Of a stretch of 64,000 nucleotides of DNA, positions 53,544 to 61,691 are shown piece after piece. Position numbers and translations under genes: made by a program. Each line of letters starts with the position of its first letter. Position 1 is the stretch's first letter. The stretch is from Streptomyces sp. Ag109_O5-1 (GTDB lineage Bacteria > Actinomycetota > Actinomycetes > Streptomycetales > Streptomycetaceae), in assembly GCF_003814875.1 (NCBI RefSeq), contig NZ_RKQF01000001.1, positions 2,852,001 to 2,916,000 of the forward strand, in the 5' to 3' direction. Below the pieces are notes generated by a model. The model was given only the letters and a program-made list of their open reading frames with translations. It had not been told where the DNA came from and ran no database searches.

Positions 53544-54935
53544 ATGAGCATGAACAGTGGGCGGGAACGGCTGGTCGTGATCGGCGGGGACGCCGCGGGT
53601 ATGTCCGCGGCGTCCCAGGCGCGCCGGCTGCGGGGACCGGACGAGCTGGAGATCGTGGCGTTCGAGCGCGGTCACTTCTCCTCCTACTCGGCGTGCGGCA
53701 TCCCGTACTGGGTCGGCGGGGACGTCGGGGAACGGGACCGGCTGGTCGCCCGCTCGCCCGAGGAGCACCGGGCGCGCGGGATCGACCTGCGGATGCGCAC
53801 CGAGGTCACGGAGATCGACGTGGCCGGGAAACGGGTACGCGCGCGTGACGTCGATTCCGGCGCCGAGTCCTGGACGTCCTTCGACAAGCTCGTCATCGGC
53901 ACCGGCGCCCGCCCGATCCGCCCCGACATGCCGGGCGCGGCCGCGCCGGGCGTGCACGGTGTGCAGACCCTCGACGACGGCCAGGCCCTCCTGGACACGC
54001 TGGCACGCACGCGTGGCCGTCGGGCCGTGGTGGTCGGCGCCGGTTACATCGGCGTCGAGATGGCCGAGGCGATGATCAACCGGGGTTACGAGGTGACGGT
54101 CGTCAACCGCGGCAGCGAGCCCATGTCCACGCTCGACCCGGACATGGGCCGCCTGGTACACAAGGCCATGGAGGGCCTCGGTATCACCATGGTCAACGAC
54201 ACCGAGGTCACCGAGGTGCTCACCGGCCAGGACGGCGGGGTGCGCGCGGTGGCCACGGAGGACGCCGAGTACCCGGCGGACGTGGTGATCCTGGGTATCG
54301 GTGTGCGCCCCGAGACCCGCCTCGCCGCGGCGGCGGGCCTGCCCCTCGGCGGGCGCGGCGGTCTGCTGACGGACCTCGCGATGCGGGTGCGCGGCCATGA
54401 GGACATCTGGGCGGGCGGCGACTGCGTGGAGGTCCTGAACCTGGTCTCGGGCCAGGAGCAGTACATTCCGCTGGGCACCCACGCCAACAAGCACGGCCAG
54501 GTCATCGGCACCAATGTGGGCGGCGGTTACGCCACGTTCCCGGGCGTCGTCGGCACGGCGGTGAGCAAGGTGTGCGACCTGGAGATCGCCCGCACCGGTC
54601 TGCGCGAGAAGGACGCCCAGCGGGTGGGCCTGCAGTTCGAGACGGTCACCATCGAGTCCACGAGCCGCGCCGGCTACTACCCCGGCGCGGACCCGATGAC
54701 GGTCAAGATGCTCGCGGAACGCCGCACCGGCCGCCTCCTGGGCGTCCAGATCGTGGGGCGGGAGGGCGCGGGCAAGCGGGTCGACATCGCGGCGGTGGCC
54801 CTGACGGCGGAGATGACGGTGGAACAGATGACGGCCCTGGACCTGGGCTACGCCCCGCCGTTCTCACCGGTATGGGACCCCGTACTGGTGGCGGCGAGAA
54901 AAGCGGCATCAAAGGTGCGCGAGGTGACTTACTGA
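53544..54935 (+). CDS. Pyridine nucleotide-disulfide oxidoreductase (CoA-disulfide reductase-like)
   Basis: The 463-residue protein has FAD site LVVIGGDAAGMSAASQARRL, an NAD(P) site AVVVGAGYIGVEMAEAM, the GGDCVEV FAD contact, and a single redox Cys in SSYSACGIPYW, as in CoA-disulfide reductase and NADH oxidases. A C-terminal dimerisation domain ends the protein. TAGCGT (53532-53537) lies 6 nt before ATG 53544 with no ribosome site, so it is probably leaderless. Confidence 0.9.
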   Translation: MSMNSGRERLVVIGGDAAGMSAASQARRLRGPDELEIVAFERGHFSSYSACGIPYWVGGDVGERDRLVARSPEEHRARGIDLRMRTEVTEIDVAGKRVRARDVDSGAESWTSFDKLVIGTGARPIRPDMPGAAAPGVHGVQTLDDGQALLDTLARTRGRRAVVVGAGYIGVEMAEAMINRGYEVTVVNRGSEPMSTLDPDMGRLVHKAMEGLGITMVNDTEVTEVLTGQDGGVRAVATEDAEYPADVVILGIGVRPETRLAAAAGLPLGGRGGLLTDLAMRVRGHEDIWAGGDCVEVLNLVSGQEQYIPLGTHANKHGQVIGTNVGGGYATFPGVVGTAVSKVCDLEIARTGLREKDAQRVGLQFETVTIESTSRAGYYPGADPMTVKMLAERRTGRLLGVQIVGREGAGKRVDIAAVALTAEMTVEQMTALDLGYAPPFSPVWDPVLVAARKAASKVREVTY

Positions 54936-54940
54936 CGGGG

Positions 54941-54998
54941 GATGCTCATCCCTGCCCAGGGGTGCGGGGCACTGCGCGACCAGCCCGCACGCACCCGC
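54941..54998. repeat. Dispersed intergenic repeat (diverged)
   Basis: CCCAGGGGTGCGGGG followed by CACTGCGCGACCAGCC matches the GGGGAACTGCGCGACCAGCC module of the other copies. It lies between convergent genes. Confidence 0.65.
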
Positions 54999-55019
54999 AC
55001 CCGCACCCCGCAACGCGAC

Positions 55020-55322
55020 CTAAGCCGTCCCGCTGATCCTCGGAAGCGAAGTAACCCCCGCCCCTCCCGGCGCAGCCGCGGCAGCGGGCTGCTCCGCCCC
55101 GGGACGGGCGTGTGCCGCCGCGGGCCGTGTGGACCGCAGCCGATTGCTCACCGCCTCGTCCAGCGTCACCGGCCGCTGCATCTGCGCGGCCAGCCGCCCC
55201 GCCTCCTGACCGAGCCGTGCCACGTCCTCCCAGGGAAGCCGCACCACGAGGGAGAGCTCCGCCTCGCCGTCGGGAAGCGCCTGCATGGGAGGGAATACCT
55301 GAGGAGTAACCCGCTCGTTCAT
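55020..55322 (-). CDS. Small conserved hypothetical protein
   Basis: The 100-residue product begins MNERVTPQVFPPMQALPDGE, has a short helical core (PWEDVARLGQEAGRLAAQMQ, LDEAVSNRL) and a Pro/Ala-rich tail. ATG 55320-55322 is chosen for the GAGGAA about 6 nt upstream. The core resembles a small DNA-binding or antitoxin helix pair, but no family is recognised. Confidence 0.65.
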   Translation of the reverse strand: MNERVTPQVFPPMQALPDGEAELSLVVRLPWEDVARLGQEAGRLAAQMQRPVTLDEAVSNRLRSTRPAAAHARPGAEQPAAAAAPGGAGVTSLPRISGTA

Positions 55323-55443
55323 CGCCTGTTCCTCACGTCGCCTGGACCGCACGTCGGTTTCACACACATACGCACGCGACCGTGCCGACGTTCACCGAAA
55401 CGCCCCCTGCTTCGGCCCATCCTTCCCTGGGCACTACTTACCT

Positions 55444-56268
55444 GTGGTCATACCCGTCCATGACGTGAACCCGGTGCGCCGCACGCCGTATGTGACGTAC
55501 GCACTCATAGCCGCGAACATCCTGGTGTTCCTGTTCACGCCCGGCATAGCCGGCTCCGTGGCGGGCGGCAGCGATCTGGCGCAGCTGTGTCATCTGCAGG
55601 CCTTCATGGACCACTACGCGGCGGTCCCCAGAGAGCTGATCCACCATCAGATGCCCCAGGTGGTCCCGACCGGGCAGGTGGGGCTCGCCCGGAGCGGTCC
55701 CGGCTGCGTGGTCGGACCGCCGAGCTACGACAAGTCGCCGGCGCTGTCCGTCTTCACGGCGATGTTCCTGCACGGCAGCTGGCTGCATCTGCTGGGCAAC
55801 ATGCTGTTCCTGCTGATCTTCGGCAACAACGTCGAGGACCGGATGGGCCACGTCCGGTACTTCCTCTTCTATGTCGTCTGCGGCTACGCGGCCGGCTACG
55901 GCTTCGCGCTCGTCAACGACACCTCGGGCGACCCGCTGATCGGCGCGTCCGGTGCGATCGCCGGCGTCCTGGGCGCCTATCTGGTCCTCTACCCGCGGGC
56001 CAGGGTGTGGGTGCTGGTGCCGTTCCTGATCTTCCTGCCGCTGCGGTTGCCGGCCTGGCTGGTGCTGGGCTTCTGGTTCGTGCTCCAGGCCGTGTACTCG
56101 TCCGGCGAGGGCGTCTCGGACGCCGGGACCGTGGCGTACGCGGCACACGTCGTCGGCTTCATCGCGGGCATGCTGCTCGCCTGGCCGCTGAAGCCGGGCA
56201 CGCCTCCGCCGCCGGAGCCGCGCGGCCTGCTGTTCGGCAGGCGGGCCCGGCCCCGGCCCGGCTGGTAG
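55444..56268 (+). CDS. Rhomboid family intramembrane serine protease
   Basis: The 274-residue protein has about six membrane helices. Catalytic Ser is in GASGAIAGVLGAY, catalytic His in AYAAHVVGFIAG, and the oxyanion region is LHGSWLHLLGNMLF. It should cleave membrane-protein substrates within the bilayer. The N-terminal loop (about 35-90) is longer than in GlpG. No ribosome site precedes GTG 55444; a later GTG (55465) is also possible. Confidence 0.9.
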   Translation: MVIPVHDVNPVRRTPYVTYALIAANILVFLFTPGIAGSVAGGSDLAQLCHLQAFMDHYAAVPRELIHHQMPQVVPTGQVGLARSGPGCVVGPPSYDKSPALSVFTAMFLHGSWLHLLGNMLFLLIFGNNVEDRMGHVRYFLFYVVCGYAAGYGFALVNDTSGDPLIGASGAIAGVLGAYLVLYPRARVWVLVPFLIFLPLRLPAWLVLGFWFVLQAVYSSGEGVSDAGTVAYAAHVVGFIAGMLLAWPLKPGTPPPPEPRGLLFGRRARPRPGW

Positions 56269-56274
56269 GCGGGT

Positions 56275-57342
56275 TCAGCGCACGGTCTGGGAGTGGACGT
56301 ACTCCACGAGCCGGGTCAGCGCGTCCGGGTCGGTGGACGGCATGACGCCGTGCCCGAGGTTGAAGACATGGCCTTCGAGGCCGGCGGCCGCGTCGAGCAC
56401 CTCGCGCGCCTTGGTCTCCACCACGTCCTTGCCGGCGAACAGGACCGTCGGGTCGAGGTTGCCCTGGAGCGCCTTGCCGGGGCCGATCCGGCGGGCGGCC
56501 TCGTCGAGCGGAACGCGATAGTCGACGCCCACCACGTCCGCACCGGCCTCGCCCATGAGCCGGAGCAGTTCGCCGGTGCCGACGCCGAAGTGGATGCGCG
56601 GGACGCCGTACCCGGAGACGGCGTCGAAGATCTTCGCGGAGGCGGGCAGCACCGAGCGCCGGTAGTCGGCGGGGGCGAGCGCGCCGGCCCAGGAGTCGAA
56701 GAGCTGGACGGCGGAGGCGCCGGCCTCGATCTGCACCTTGAGGAACGCGGCCGTGATGTCGGCGAGGCGGTCGAGGAGGTCGGCCCAGAGCTCGGGGGCG
56801 CCGTACATCATCGCCTTGGCGTTCTCGTACGTGCGCGAGGGGCCGCCCTCGATGAGGTAGCTCGCGAGGGTGAACGGGGCGCCGGCGAAGCCGATCAGCG
56901 GGGTCGCACCCAGCTCCCGGGTGAGCAGGCCGATCGCCTCGGTGACGTAGGAGACGTCCTCGGGCGTGAGGTCACGGAGCTGCGCGAGGTCGGCGCGGGT
57001 GCGGATCGGGTGCGCGACGACCGGGCCGACGCCGGGCTTGATGTCGAGGTCGACGCCGATGGCCTTGAGCGGGACGACGATGTCGCTGAAGTAGATCGCC
57101 GCGTCCACGTTGTGCCGGCGCACGGGCTGGAGTGTGATCTCGGTAACCAGCTCGGGCCGCGTGCAGGACTCCAGCATCGGGACGCCCTCGCGCACCTTGT
57201 GGTACTCCGGCAGTGAGCGCCCGGCCTGCCGCATGAACCACACGGGGGTGTGCGGCACGGGTTCACGCCTGCACGCCTTCAGGAAGGCACTGTCGTACGT
57301 CGCTGTCGGCTGCTGGCCCGCGGGGCTTCCGTTCGCACTCAC
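56275..57342 (-). CDS. hemE: Uroporphyrinogen decarboxylase HemE
   Basis: The 355-residue protein has [45 protein letters not shown] and [11 protein letters not shown], the HemE hallmarks. It removes four carboxyl groups from uroporphyrinogen III. GTG 57340-57342 is used; GAGACT lies 7 nt upstream, again without a ribosome site. It is convergent with rhomboid and divergent from DUF3000. Confidence 0.95.
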   Translation of the reverse strand: MSANGSPAGQQPTATYDSAFLKACRREPVPHTPVWFMRQAGRSLPEYHKVREGVPMLESCTRPELVTEITLQPVRRHNVDAAIYFSDIVVPLKAIGVDLDIKPGVGPVVAHPIRTRADLAQLRDLTPEDVSYVTEAIGLLTRELGATPLIGFAGAPFTLASYLIEGGPSRTYENAKAMMYGAPELWADLLDRLADITAAFLKVQIEAGASAVQLFDSWAGALAPADYRRSVLPASAKIFDAVSGYGVPRIHFGVGTGELLRLMGEAGADVVGVDYRVPLDEAARRIGPGKALQGNLDPTVLFAGKDVVETKAREVLDAAAGLEGHVFNLGHGVMPSTDPDALTRLVEYVHSQTVR

Positions 57343-57462
57343 GACGGCAAGTCTCGCACGCCCCCGAAGCCGCCGTGGCCGCGCCCTGTACGGCACCTCG
57401 GGTGGTGCCTTAGGTGGTGTCTCTCCCTGCGCGAAGGCGTCGTTCCCCTTACTCTTCCCCGC

Positions 57463-58149
57463 ATGGCTGCGGCTCAGGGACGACTGTCGGACGGCGCTGG
57501 CGGGACGGGCGAGGGGAAGGACACCGGGGAGGGGCAAGGGAATACGGGCAGTACGGCGCCACCGGTACCGCAGGCCTTCCGGGCCGCGGTCGACGCGTTG
57601 CGCGGCGCACGGCTGCGGCCGCAGGTCGAGGTGGAGCCGACGCCCGCGCCGCAGCGGCTCGCCCCGTTCGCGTACGCTCTGGAGGCGGCGGTGGTCGACG
57701 GCGACCAGGATCTCGCCGACGGGCGTCTCGTGCTGCTGCACGACCCGGCCGGGCACGACACCTGGCGCGGCACGTTCCGGCTGGTCACGCTGGTGCGCGC
57801 GGAACTGGAGCCGGAGATGGCGGCCGACCCGCTGCTGCCGGAGGTCTGCTGGTCGTGGCTGACCGGGGCGCTCCAGGCGCGCGGTCTGTCGTACGGGGAG
57901 CCGAGCGGGACCGTGACGCGCGCGAGTTCGCACTACTTCGGCGGGCTGTCCGAGCGTCCCGCCGCCTCGCAGATCGAGATCCGGGCCTCCTGGACGCCCC
58001 GGGAGGGCCGCTCCGGCGTCCCGGACACCGCGGGGCACCTCGCCTCCTGGTGCGACCTGCTGGCGCAGGTCGCGGGGCTGCCGCCGGCCGCCCCCGGCGA
58101 CGCCTCGGTGGTGTCGCTGCCGCAGCGCCGCGACCCGCAGGCCCGCTGA
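57463..58149 (+). CDS. DUF3000 protein
   Basis: The 228-residue protein has a Gly-rich N-terminus (about 1-35) and the DUF3000 domain ([72 protein letters not shown]). It is an actinobacterial protein of unknown function, commonly next to hemE or rnd. TACTCT (57450-57455) lies 7 nt before ATG 57463, suggesting a leaderless transcript. Confidence 0.87.
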   Translation: MAAAQGRLSDGAGGTGEGKDTGEGQGNTGSTAPPVPQAFRAAVDALRGARLRPQVEVEPTPAPQRLAPFAYALEAAVVDGDQDLADGRLVLLHDPAGHDTWRGTFRLVTLVRAELEPEMAADPLLPEVCWSWLTGALQARGLSYGEPSGTVTRASSHYFGGLSERPAASQIEIRASWTPREGRSGVPDTAGHLASWCDLLAQVAGLPPAAPGDASVVSLPQRRDPQAR

Positions 58150-58180
58150 GCCCTTACCACGCCCCTTCACCACCATGGAG

Positions 58181-58204
58181 CGGGACCCGTCCACCCGGGT
58201 CCCG
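58181..58204 (+). terminator. Terminator after the DUF3000 gene
   Basis: CGGGACCCG (58181-58189) pairs with CGGGTCCCG (58196-58204) across a 6-nt loop, 32 nt after the stop. Confidence 0.75.
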
Positions 58205-58458
58205 TCGACTCACCCTTCATTGACCATCTCTTTGTCGATACGGCCACTTTCTGTCCCGTACCGCAACAGCCCGAACCGATTCGATCTTCGGATGATCGAT
58301 CGCGTGTCCGAATTGCACGTATTGTTACTCACCAGATCGTGATCATTCTCTAAAGGCGGACGGGTTTGGTGCCGAAGACGACTGTGACCTTGAAAGCACG
58401 GTTCGTCCCGGCTTCATCCCCACAAGCCGGCCCCCCGTCCCCCACCCCAGGAGGCCTG
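58205..58458. other. AT-richer upstream region of the LuxR-type regulator
   Basis: About 250 bases with lower GC than the flanks and several GATC motifs (58280-58350). It should hold the regulator promoter. An in-frame extension upstream to 58366 is open but lacks a ribosome site. No specific operator is recognised. Confidence 0.45.
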
Positions 58459-59121
58459 GTGTCCGTTCTCCTAGAGCAGCCCGCAAGCCTGGTCGCCTAC
58501 CGCCCGAACAAGCCCACCGCGATGGTGGTCGTGGCCGATCCGCGCGTCCGCTCCACCGTCACCCGCCACCTGTGGGCGCTCGGCGTGCGCGATGTGATCG
58601 AGGCCTCGTCCATCGCGGAGGCTCGTCCCCGCATCGGCAACCCCCGCGACATCTGTGTCGCCGACGTCCACCTCCCCGACGGCTCCGGCCTGACCCTTCT
58701 GTCCGAGACCCGGGCGGCGGGCTGGCCCAACGGCCTGGCCCTGTCCGCCGCCGACGACATCGGCGCCGTGCGCAACGCCCTGGCCGGCGGGGTCAAGGGC
58801 TACGTCGTCACCGGCACCCGCACCAACATCGGGCTCCCCACCCGACCGGGCGCCGCCCCCATCGGTTCCGCCGCCGCCCGTATGCACCGCCGCCCCCCGG
58901 GTGCCCCGAGCCACCCGGGTGGCTACCGCGAGCTCTCCGGCCGTGAGGTCGAGGTGCTCCGGCTGGTCGCGGAGGGCCAGTCGAACAAGGCGATCGGCGT
59001 CTCGATGGGCCTGTCCGCCCTGACCGTCAAGAGCCACCTCGCCCGTATCGCCCGCAAGCTCGGCACGGGCGACCGTGCCGGAATGGTCGCCGTGGCCCTC
59101 CGCACCGGCATCATCCACTGA
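58459..59121 (+). CDS. LuxR-type response regulator with atypical receiver
   Basis: The 220-residue protein has a receiver domain (AMVVVADPRVRSTVTRHLWA, Asp in CVADVHLPDGSG) and a C-terminal helix-turn-helix (ELSGREVEVLRLVAEGQSNK, LTVKSHLARIARKLG). The switch Lys after the GY[VL]V turn is replaced (KGYVVTGT), and only one acidic residue is clear in the first pocket, so phosphorylation control may be altered. GTG 58459 follows AGGAGG. No kinase gene is adjacent. Confidence 0.85.
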   Translation: MSVLLEQPASLVAYRPNKPTAMVVVADPRVRSTVTRHLWALGVRDVIEASSIAEARPRIGNPRDICVADVHLPDGSGLTLLSETRAAGWPNGLALSAADDIGAVRNALAGGVKGYVVTGTRTNIGLPTRPGAAPIGSAAARMHRRPPGAPSHPGGYRELSGREVEVLRLVAEGQSNKAIGVSMGLSALTVKSHLARIARKLGTGDRAGMVAVALRTGIIH

Positions 59122-59239
59122 CCCGTCGAACGTTCACCGACGTGAACCCGATCGGCCGCCGGTCCCGCTCACGCCGCACTCCGCTGTCCCCCGTTCGTGG
59201 ACCCGATCTTTCACCGACCTGACTGGTTTACGACCCTCC

Positions 59240-59275
59240 GGCGCCCGTCGACGGAACGTTCCGTCGACGGGCGCC
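59240..59275. promoter_or_regulatory. Perfect 36-bp palindrome upstream of rnd
   Basis: GGCGCCCGTCGACGGAAC (59240-59257) is followed immediately by its exact reverse complement (59258-59275). It lies 118 nt after the LuxR-type gene and 25 nt before rnd. It could be a dimer operator or a terminator with no loop. Confidence 0.6.
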
Positions 59276-59300
59276 GTCCACACACAGATACCCTTGACAT

Positions 59301-60581
59301 GTGACCGACGCCCAAGAGACCGCAGCAGACAGTTCACTGCGCACCACCGGGGGCACCCCTCCGGACGACGCCGGATCTTCTGTGACGGGGGCGCCGATCC
59401 CTCTGCTGGAGCCGCGTGAGGGCATTCCGCCCGTGGTCGCGGACGAGGCTGCCCTCGCCCGCGTGATCGCCGCGTTCGCCGCCGGCTCCGGTCCGGTCGC
59501 CGTCGACGCCGAGCGTGCGTCCGGCTACCGCTACGGGCAGCGCGCCTACCTCGTCCAGCTGCGCCGCGAGGGCGCCGGGACCGCGCTGATCGACCCGGTC
59601 GCCTGCCCCGACCTGTCCGGCCTCGGCGAGGCGCTCGCCGGCGTCGAGTGGGTGCTGCACGCGGCCACCCAGGACCTGCCCTGTCTGCGCGAGATAGGCA
59701 TGGTGCCCAGCAGCCTCTTCGACACCGAGCTGGCGGGCCGTCTCGCCGGGTTCCCCCGGGTCGGGCTCGGCGCGATGGTCGAGAGCGTCCTCGGGTTCGT
59801 CCTGGAGAAGGGCCACTCCGCTGTCGACTGGTCGACCCGGCCGCTGCCCGAGCCCTGGCTGCGCTATGCGGCGCTCGACGTCGAGCTGCTCGTCGACCTG
59901 CGGGACGCGCTGGAGAAGGAGCTGGACCGGCAGGGGAAGCTGGAGTGGGCGCGGCAGGAGTTCGACGCGATCGCGGCCGCGCCGCCGGCCGAGCCGAGGA
60001 AGGATCCCTGGCGCCGGACGTCCGGGATGCACAAGGTGCGGCGGCGCCGGCAGCTGGGCGTGGTGCGGGAGCTGTGGGAGACCCGGGACCGGATCGCGCA
60101 GAAGCGGGACGTGTCGCCGGGCAAGGTGCTCGGTGACACGGCGATCGTGGAGGCGGCGCTCGCCCTGCCGGCCAATGTGCACGTCCTCGCCGGGCTGAAC
60201 GGGTTCGGGCACCGCATGGGGCGGCGCCAGCTGGAGCAGTGGCAGGCCGCGGTGGACCGGGCGAAGGCCTTGCCGGACGCCGCACTGCCGCAGCCGGGGC
60301 AGCCGGTCACGGGGCCGCCGCCGCCACGGGCCTGGGCCGACAAGGATCCCGCCGCGGCGGCTCGGCTGTCCGCGGCGCGCGCCGCGGTGTCGGCGCTGGC
60401 CGAGGAGCTGAACATGCCGCAGGAGAACCTGATCACGCCGGACACGGTGCGGCGGCTCTGCTGGGAGCCGCCGCAGGTGGTGGACGCCGAGACGGTGGGA
60501 GCAGCGCTGGAGGGGTACGGGGCACGGCCCTGGCAGGTGGAGCAGGTGACGCCGGTGCTGGTGACGGCGCTCGCCGTCTAG
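59301..60581 (+). CDS. rnd: Ribonuclease D
   Basis: The 426-residue protein has a DEDD exonuclease domain (VAVDAERASGYRYGQRAYLV, LHAATQDLPCL, YAALDVELL) and an HRDC domain (LWETRDRIAQKRDVSPGKVL). It trims tRNA 3' ends. GTG 59301 follows TACCCT (59289-59294) by 6 nt, without a ribosome site, so it may be leaderless. It is convergent with the TetR gene. Confidence 0.9.
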   Translation: MTDAQETAADSSLRTTGGTPPDDAGSSVTGAPIPLLEPREGIPPVVADEAALARVIAAFAAGSGPVAVDAERASGYRYGQRAYLVQLRREGAGTALIDPVACPDLSGLGEALAGVEWVLHAATQDLPCLREIGMVPSSLFDTELAGRLAGFPRVGLGAMVESVLGFVLEKGHSAVDWSTRPLPEPWLRYAALDVELLVDLRDALEKELDRQGKLEWARQEFDAIAAAPPAEPRKDPWRRTSGMHKVRRRRQLGVVRELWETRDRIAQKRDVSPGKVLGDTAIVEAALALPANVHVLAGLNGFGHRMGRRQLEQWQAAVDRAKALPDAALPQPGQPVTGPPPPRAWADKDPAAAARLSAARAAVSALAEELNMPQENLITPDTVRRLCWEPPQVVDAETVGAALEGYGARPWQVEQVTPVLVTALAV

Positions 60582-60622
60582 GCCGTTTTCCCGGGTTCTC
60601 AGACGCGCCGGGAGCCCTTCGG

Positions 60623-61336
60623 TTACTCCGGGGGTTCCTCGGCCGTCTCGCCGTGCGACCGGTCGGGGGCGGGTGCGCCTTCGAGGAACGCGGTGTACAG
60701 ACACCTGCCCCGGTTCACCGAGAGGTCCAGCTCCGGCAGGACCTCGGGAACCGCGATCGCGGTCACCAGATTGCGGTACATGCGCGAAACGCGTTCTTCC
60801 ACGTTCCCCAGGTGCCGGTCGAGGGTGTTCGAGATCAGCACCACTCCGGCCCAGCCGCCCGCGATCTGGTGGGCCTGCTGCTCCGGGTCGACGAAAGGCT
60901 TCAGCTCACCGCGCCGCCGGGCCTCGGTCAGCTGCCCTGCGTTGAAAACGATCCAGTCCGGCCACGGAGTTCCATAGGTTTCCGGCGCACTGCTGTGGAA
61001 CGACAGCATCAGAGCGGCCTGCAGGGCGCTCTCGTGGGAGATCCGGTGCGCCAGGATCATGCCGATGTCGACCACTTCCTGGAGCATGATCCTCTGCTCC
61101 ACGAGCCCGTCCATGGTCAGCGTGTTTTCCATGATGGCCGTCGCCACTTCGAGCTTTCCGCCGGGGAAATGCCGGTAGAAGGCCCCCTTGCTCGTCCGTG
61201 CGGCCGTGATGAGGTCGCTGATCGAGGTCCCCTCATAGCTGTCCGCCACGAAGAGCGCGCCGGCGGTGTCGAGGATGCGCTGCCTGGTGTCGATGGCACG
61301 CTGCTGCCGACGTCGCGGCCTGCGCGGGTTGCTCAT
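60623..61336 (-). CDS. TetR-family regulator resembling gamma-butyrolactone receptors
   Basis: The 237-residue protein has a TetR helix-turn-helix (TRQRILDTAGALFVADSYEG, TSISDLITAARTSKGAFYRH) and a ligand domain with HRISHESALQAALMLSF and TYGTPWPDWIVF. The PW-DW arrangement and the overall shape resemble ArpA/ScbR-type gamma-butyrolactone receptors or pseudo-receptors. No AfsA-type synthase is in the window. A palindrome with an ACCGNNCGGT core lies 168 bp upstream, between this gene and the ATP-grasp gene. Confidence 0.75.
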   Translation of the reverse strand: MSNPRRPRRRQQRAIDTRQRILDTAGALFVADSYEGTSISDLITAARTSKGAFYRHFPGGKLEVATAIMENTLTMDGLVEQRIMLQEVVDIGMILAHRISHESALQAALMLSFHSSAPETYGTPWPDWIVFNAGQLTEARRRGELKPFVDPEQQAHQIAGGWAGVVLISNTLDRHLGNVEERVSRMYRNLVTAIAVPEVLPELDLSVNRGRCLYTAFLEGAPAPDRSHGETAEEPPE

Positions 61337-61392
61337 TCGATCTCGCCTTCGAGGCCCGTCGGCCGATGAGGTGCCTGCCGATACTAGCGTGA

Positions 61393-61453
61393 AGTGGGGC
61401 GTAAGGCCCCCTCTGCAGATCAGTCCTGACCTGCCCCATTACGACGCCCCACT
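61393..61453. promoter_or_regulatory. Spaced inverted repeat near the TetR gene
   Basis: AGTGGGGCGT (61393-61402) and ACGCCCCACT (61444-61453) are perfect inverted copies about 41 nt apart. They could mark a looping or dual-site operator of the TetR gene. Confidence 0.35.
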
Positions 61454-61503
61454 ACACCCGGTGTTCCCTTGACGTCACAGGGGCGGCGTTCCAGACTTGG
61501 CAC

Positions 61504-61535
61504 CGCCAGAAGAGACCGAACGGTCCCTTCTGGCG
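61504..61535. promoter_or_regulatory. Candidate gamma-butyrolactone-type operator
   Basis: CGCCAGAAGAGACCG (61504-61518), AA, and CGGTCCCTTCTGGCG (61521-61535) form a 32-bp palindrome with a single mismatch. The centre ACCGAACGGT fits the ACCGNNCGGT core that I recall for autoregulatory elements of ArpA-like receptors. It lies between the TetR-like and ATP-grasp-like genes. Confidence 0.6.
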
Positions 61536-61691
61536 TGGACCGGCATCCAGGAAACACCGCCATCTCATCCGAGTCAGGGCAATCACCGGTAGGAAAGCGG
61601 GCGGAGAAGAAGAGACCTCATGGTCCCAACAAGCCCGGTCGGCCTCGTACCGGCAGGTCGATCAGCGCAGCCTTCATGGGAGAGCACAGCA

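Larger units (their letters stand above)
61337..61691. other. Divergent regulatory region of the TetR and ATP-grasp-like genes
   Basis: About 355 bases without a coding-like frame. It holds two inverted repeats (61393-61453 and 61504-61535), annotated separately, and GGGAGAG before ATG 61692. Confidence 0.55.

Noticed and set aside
60623..61336. A complete gamma-butyrolactone circuit
   Set aside because: The receptor-like gene is present but no AfsA-type synthase lies within the window.
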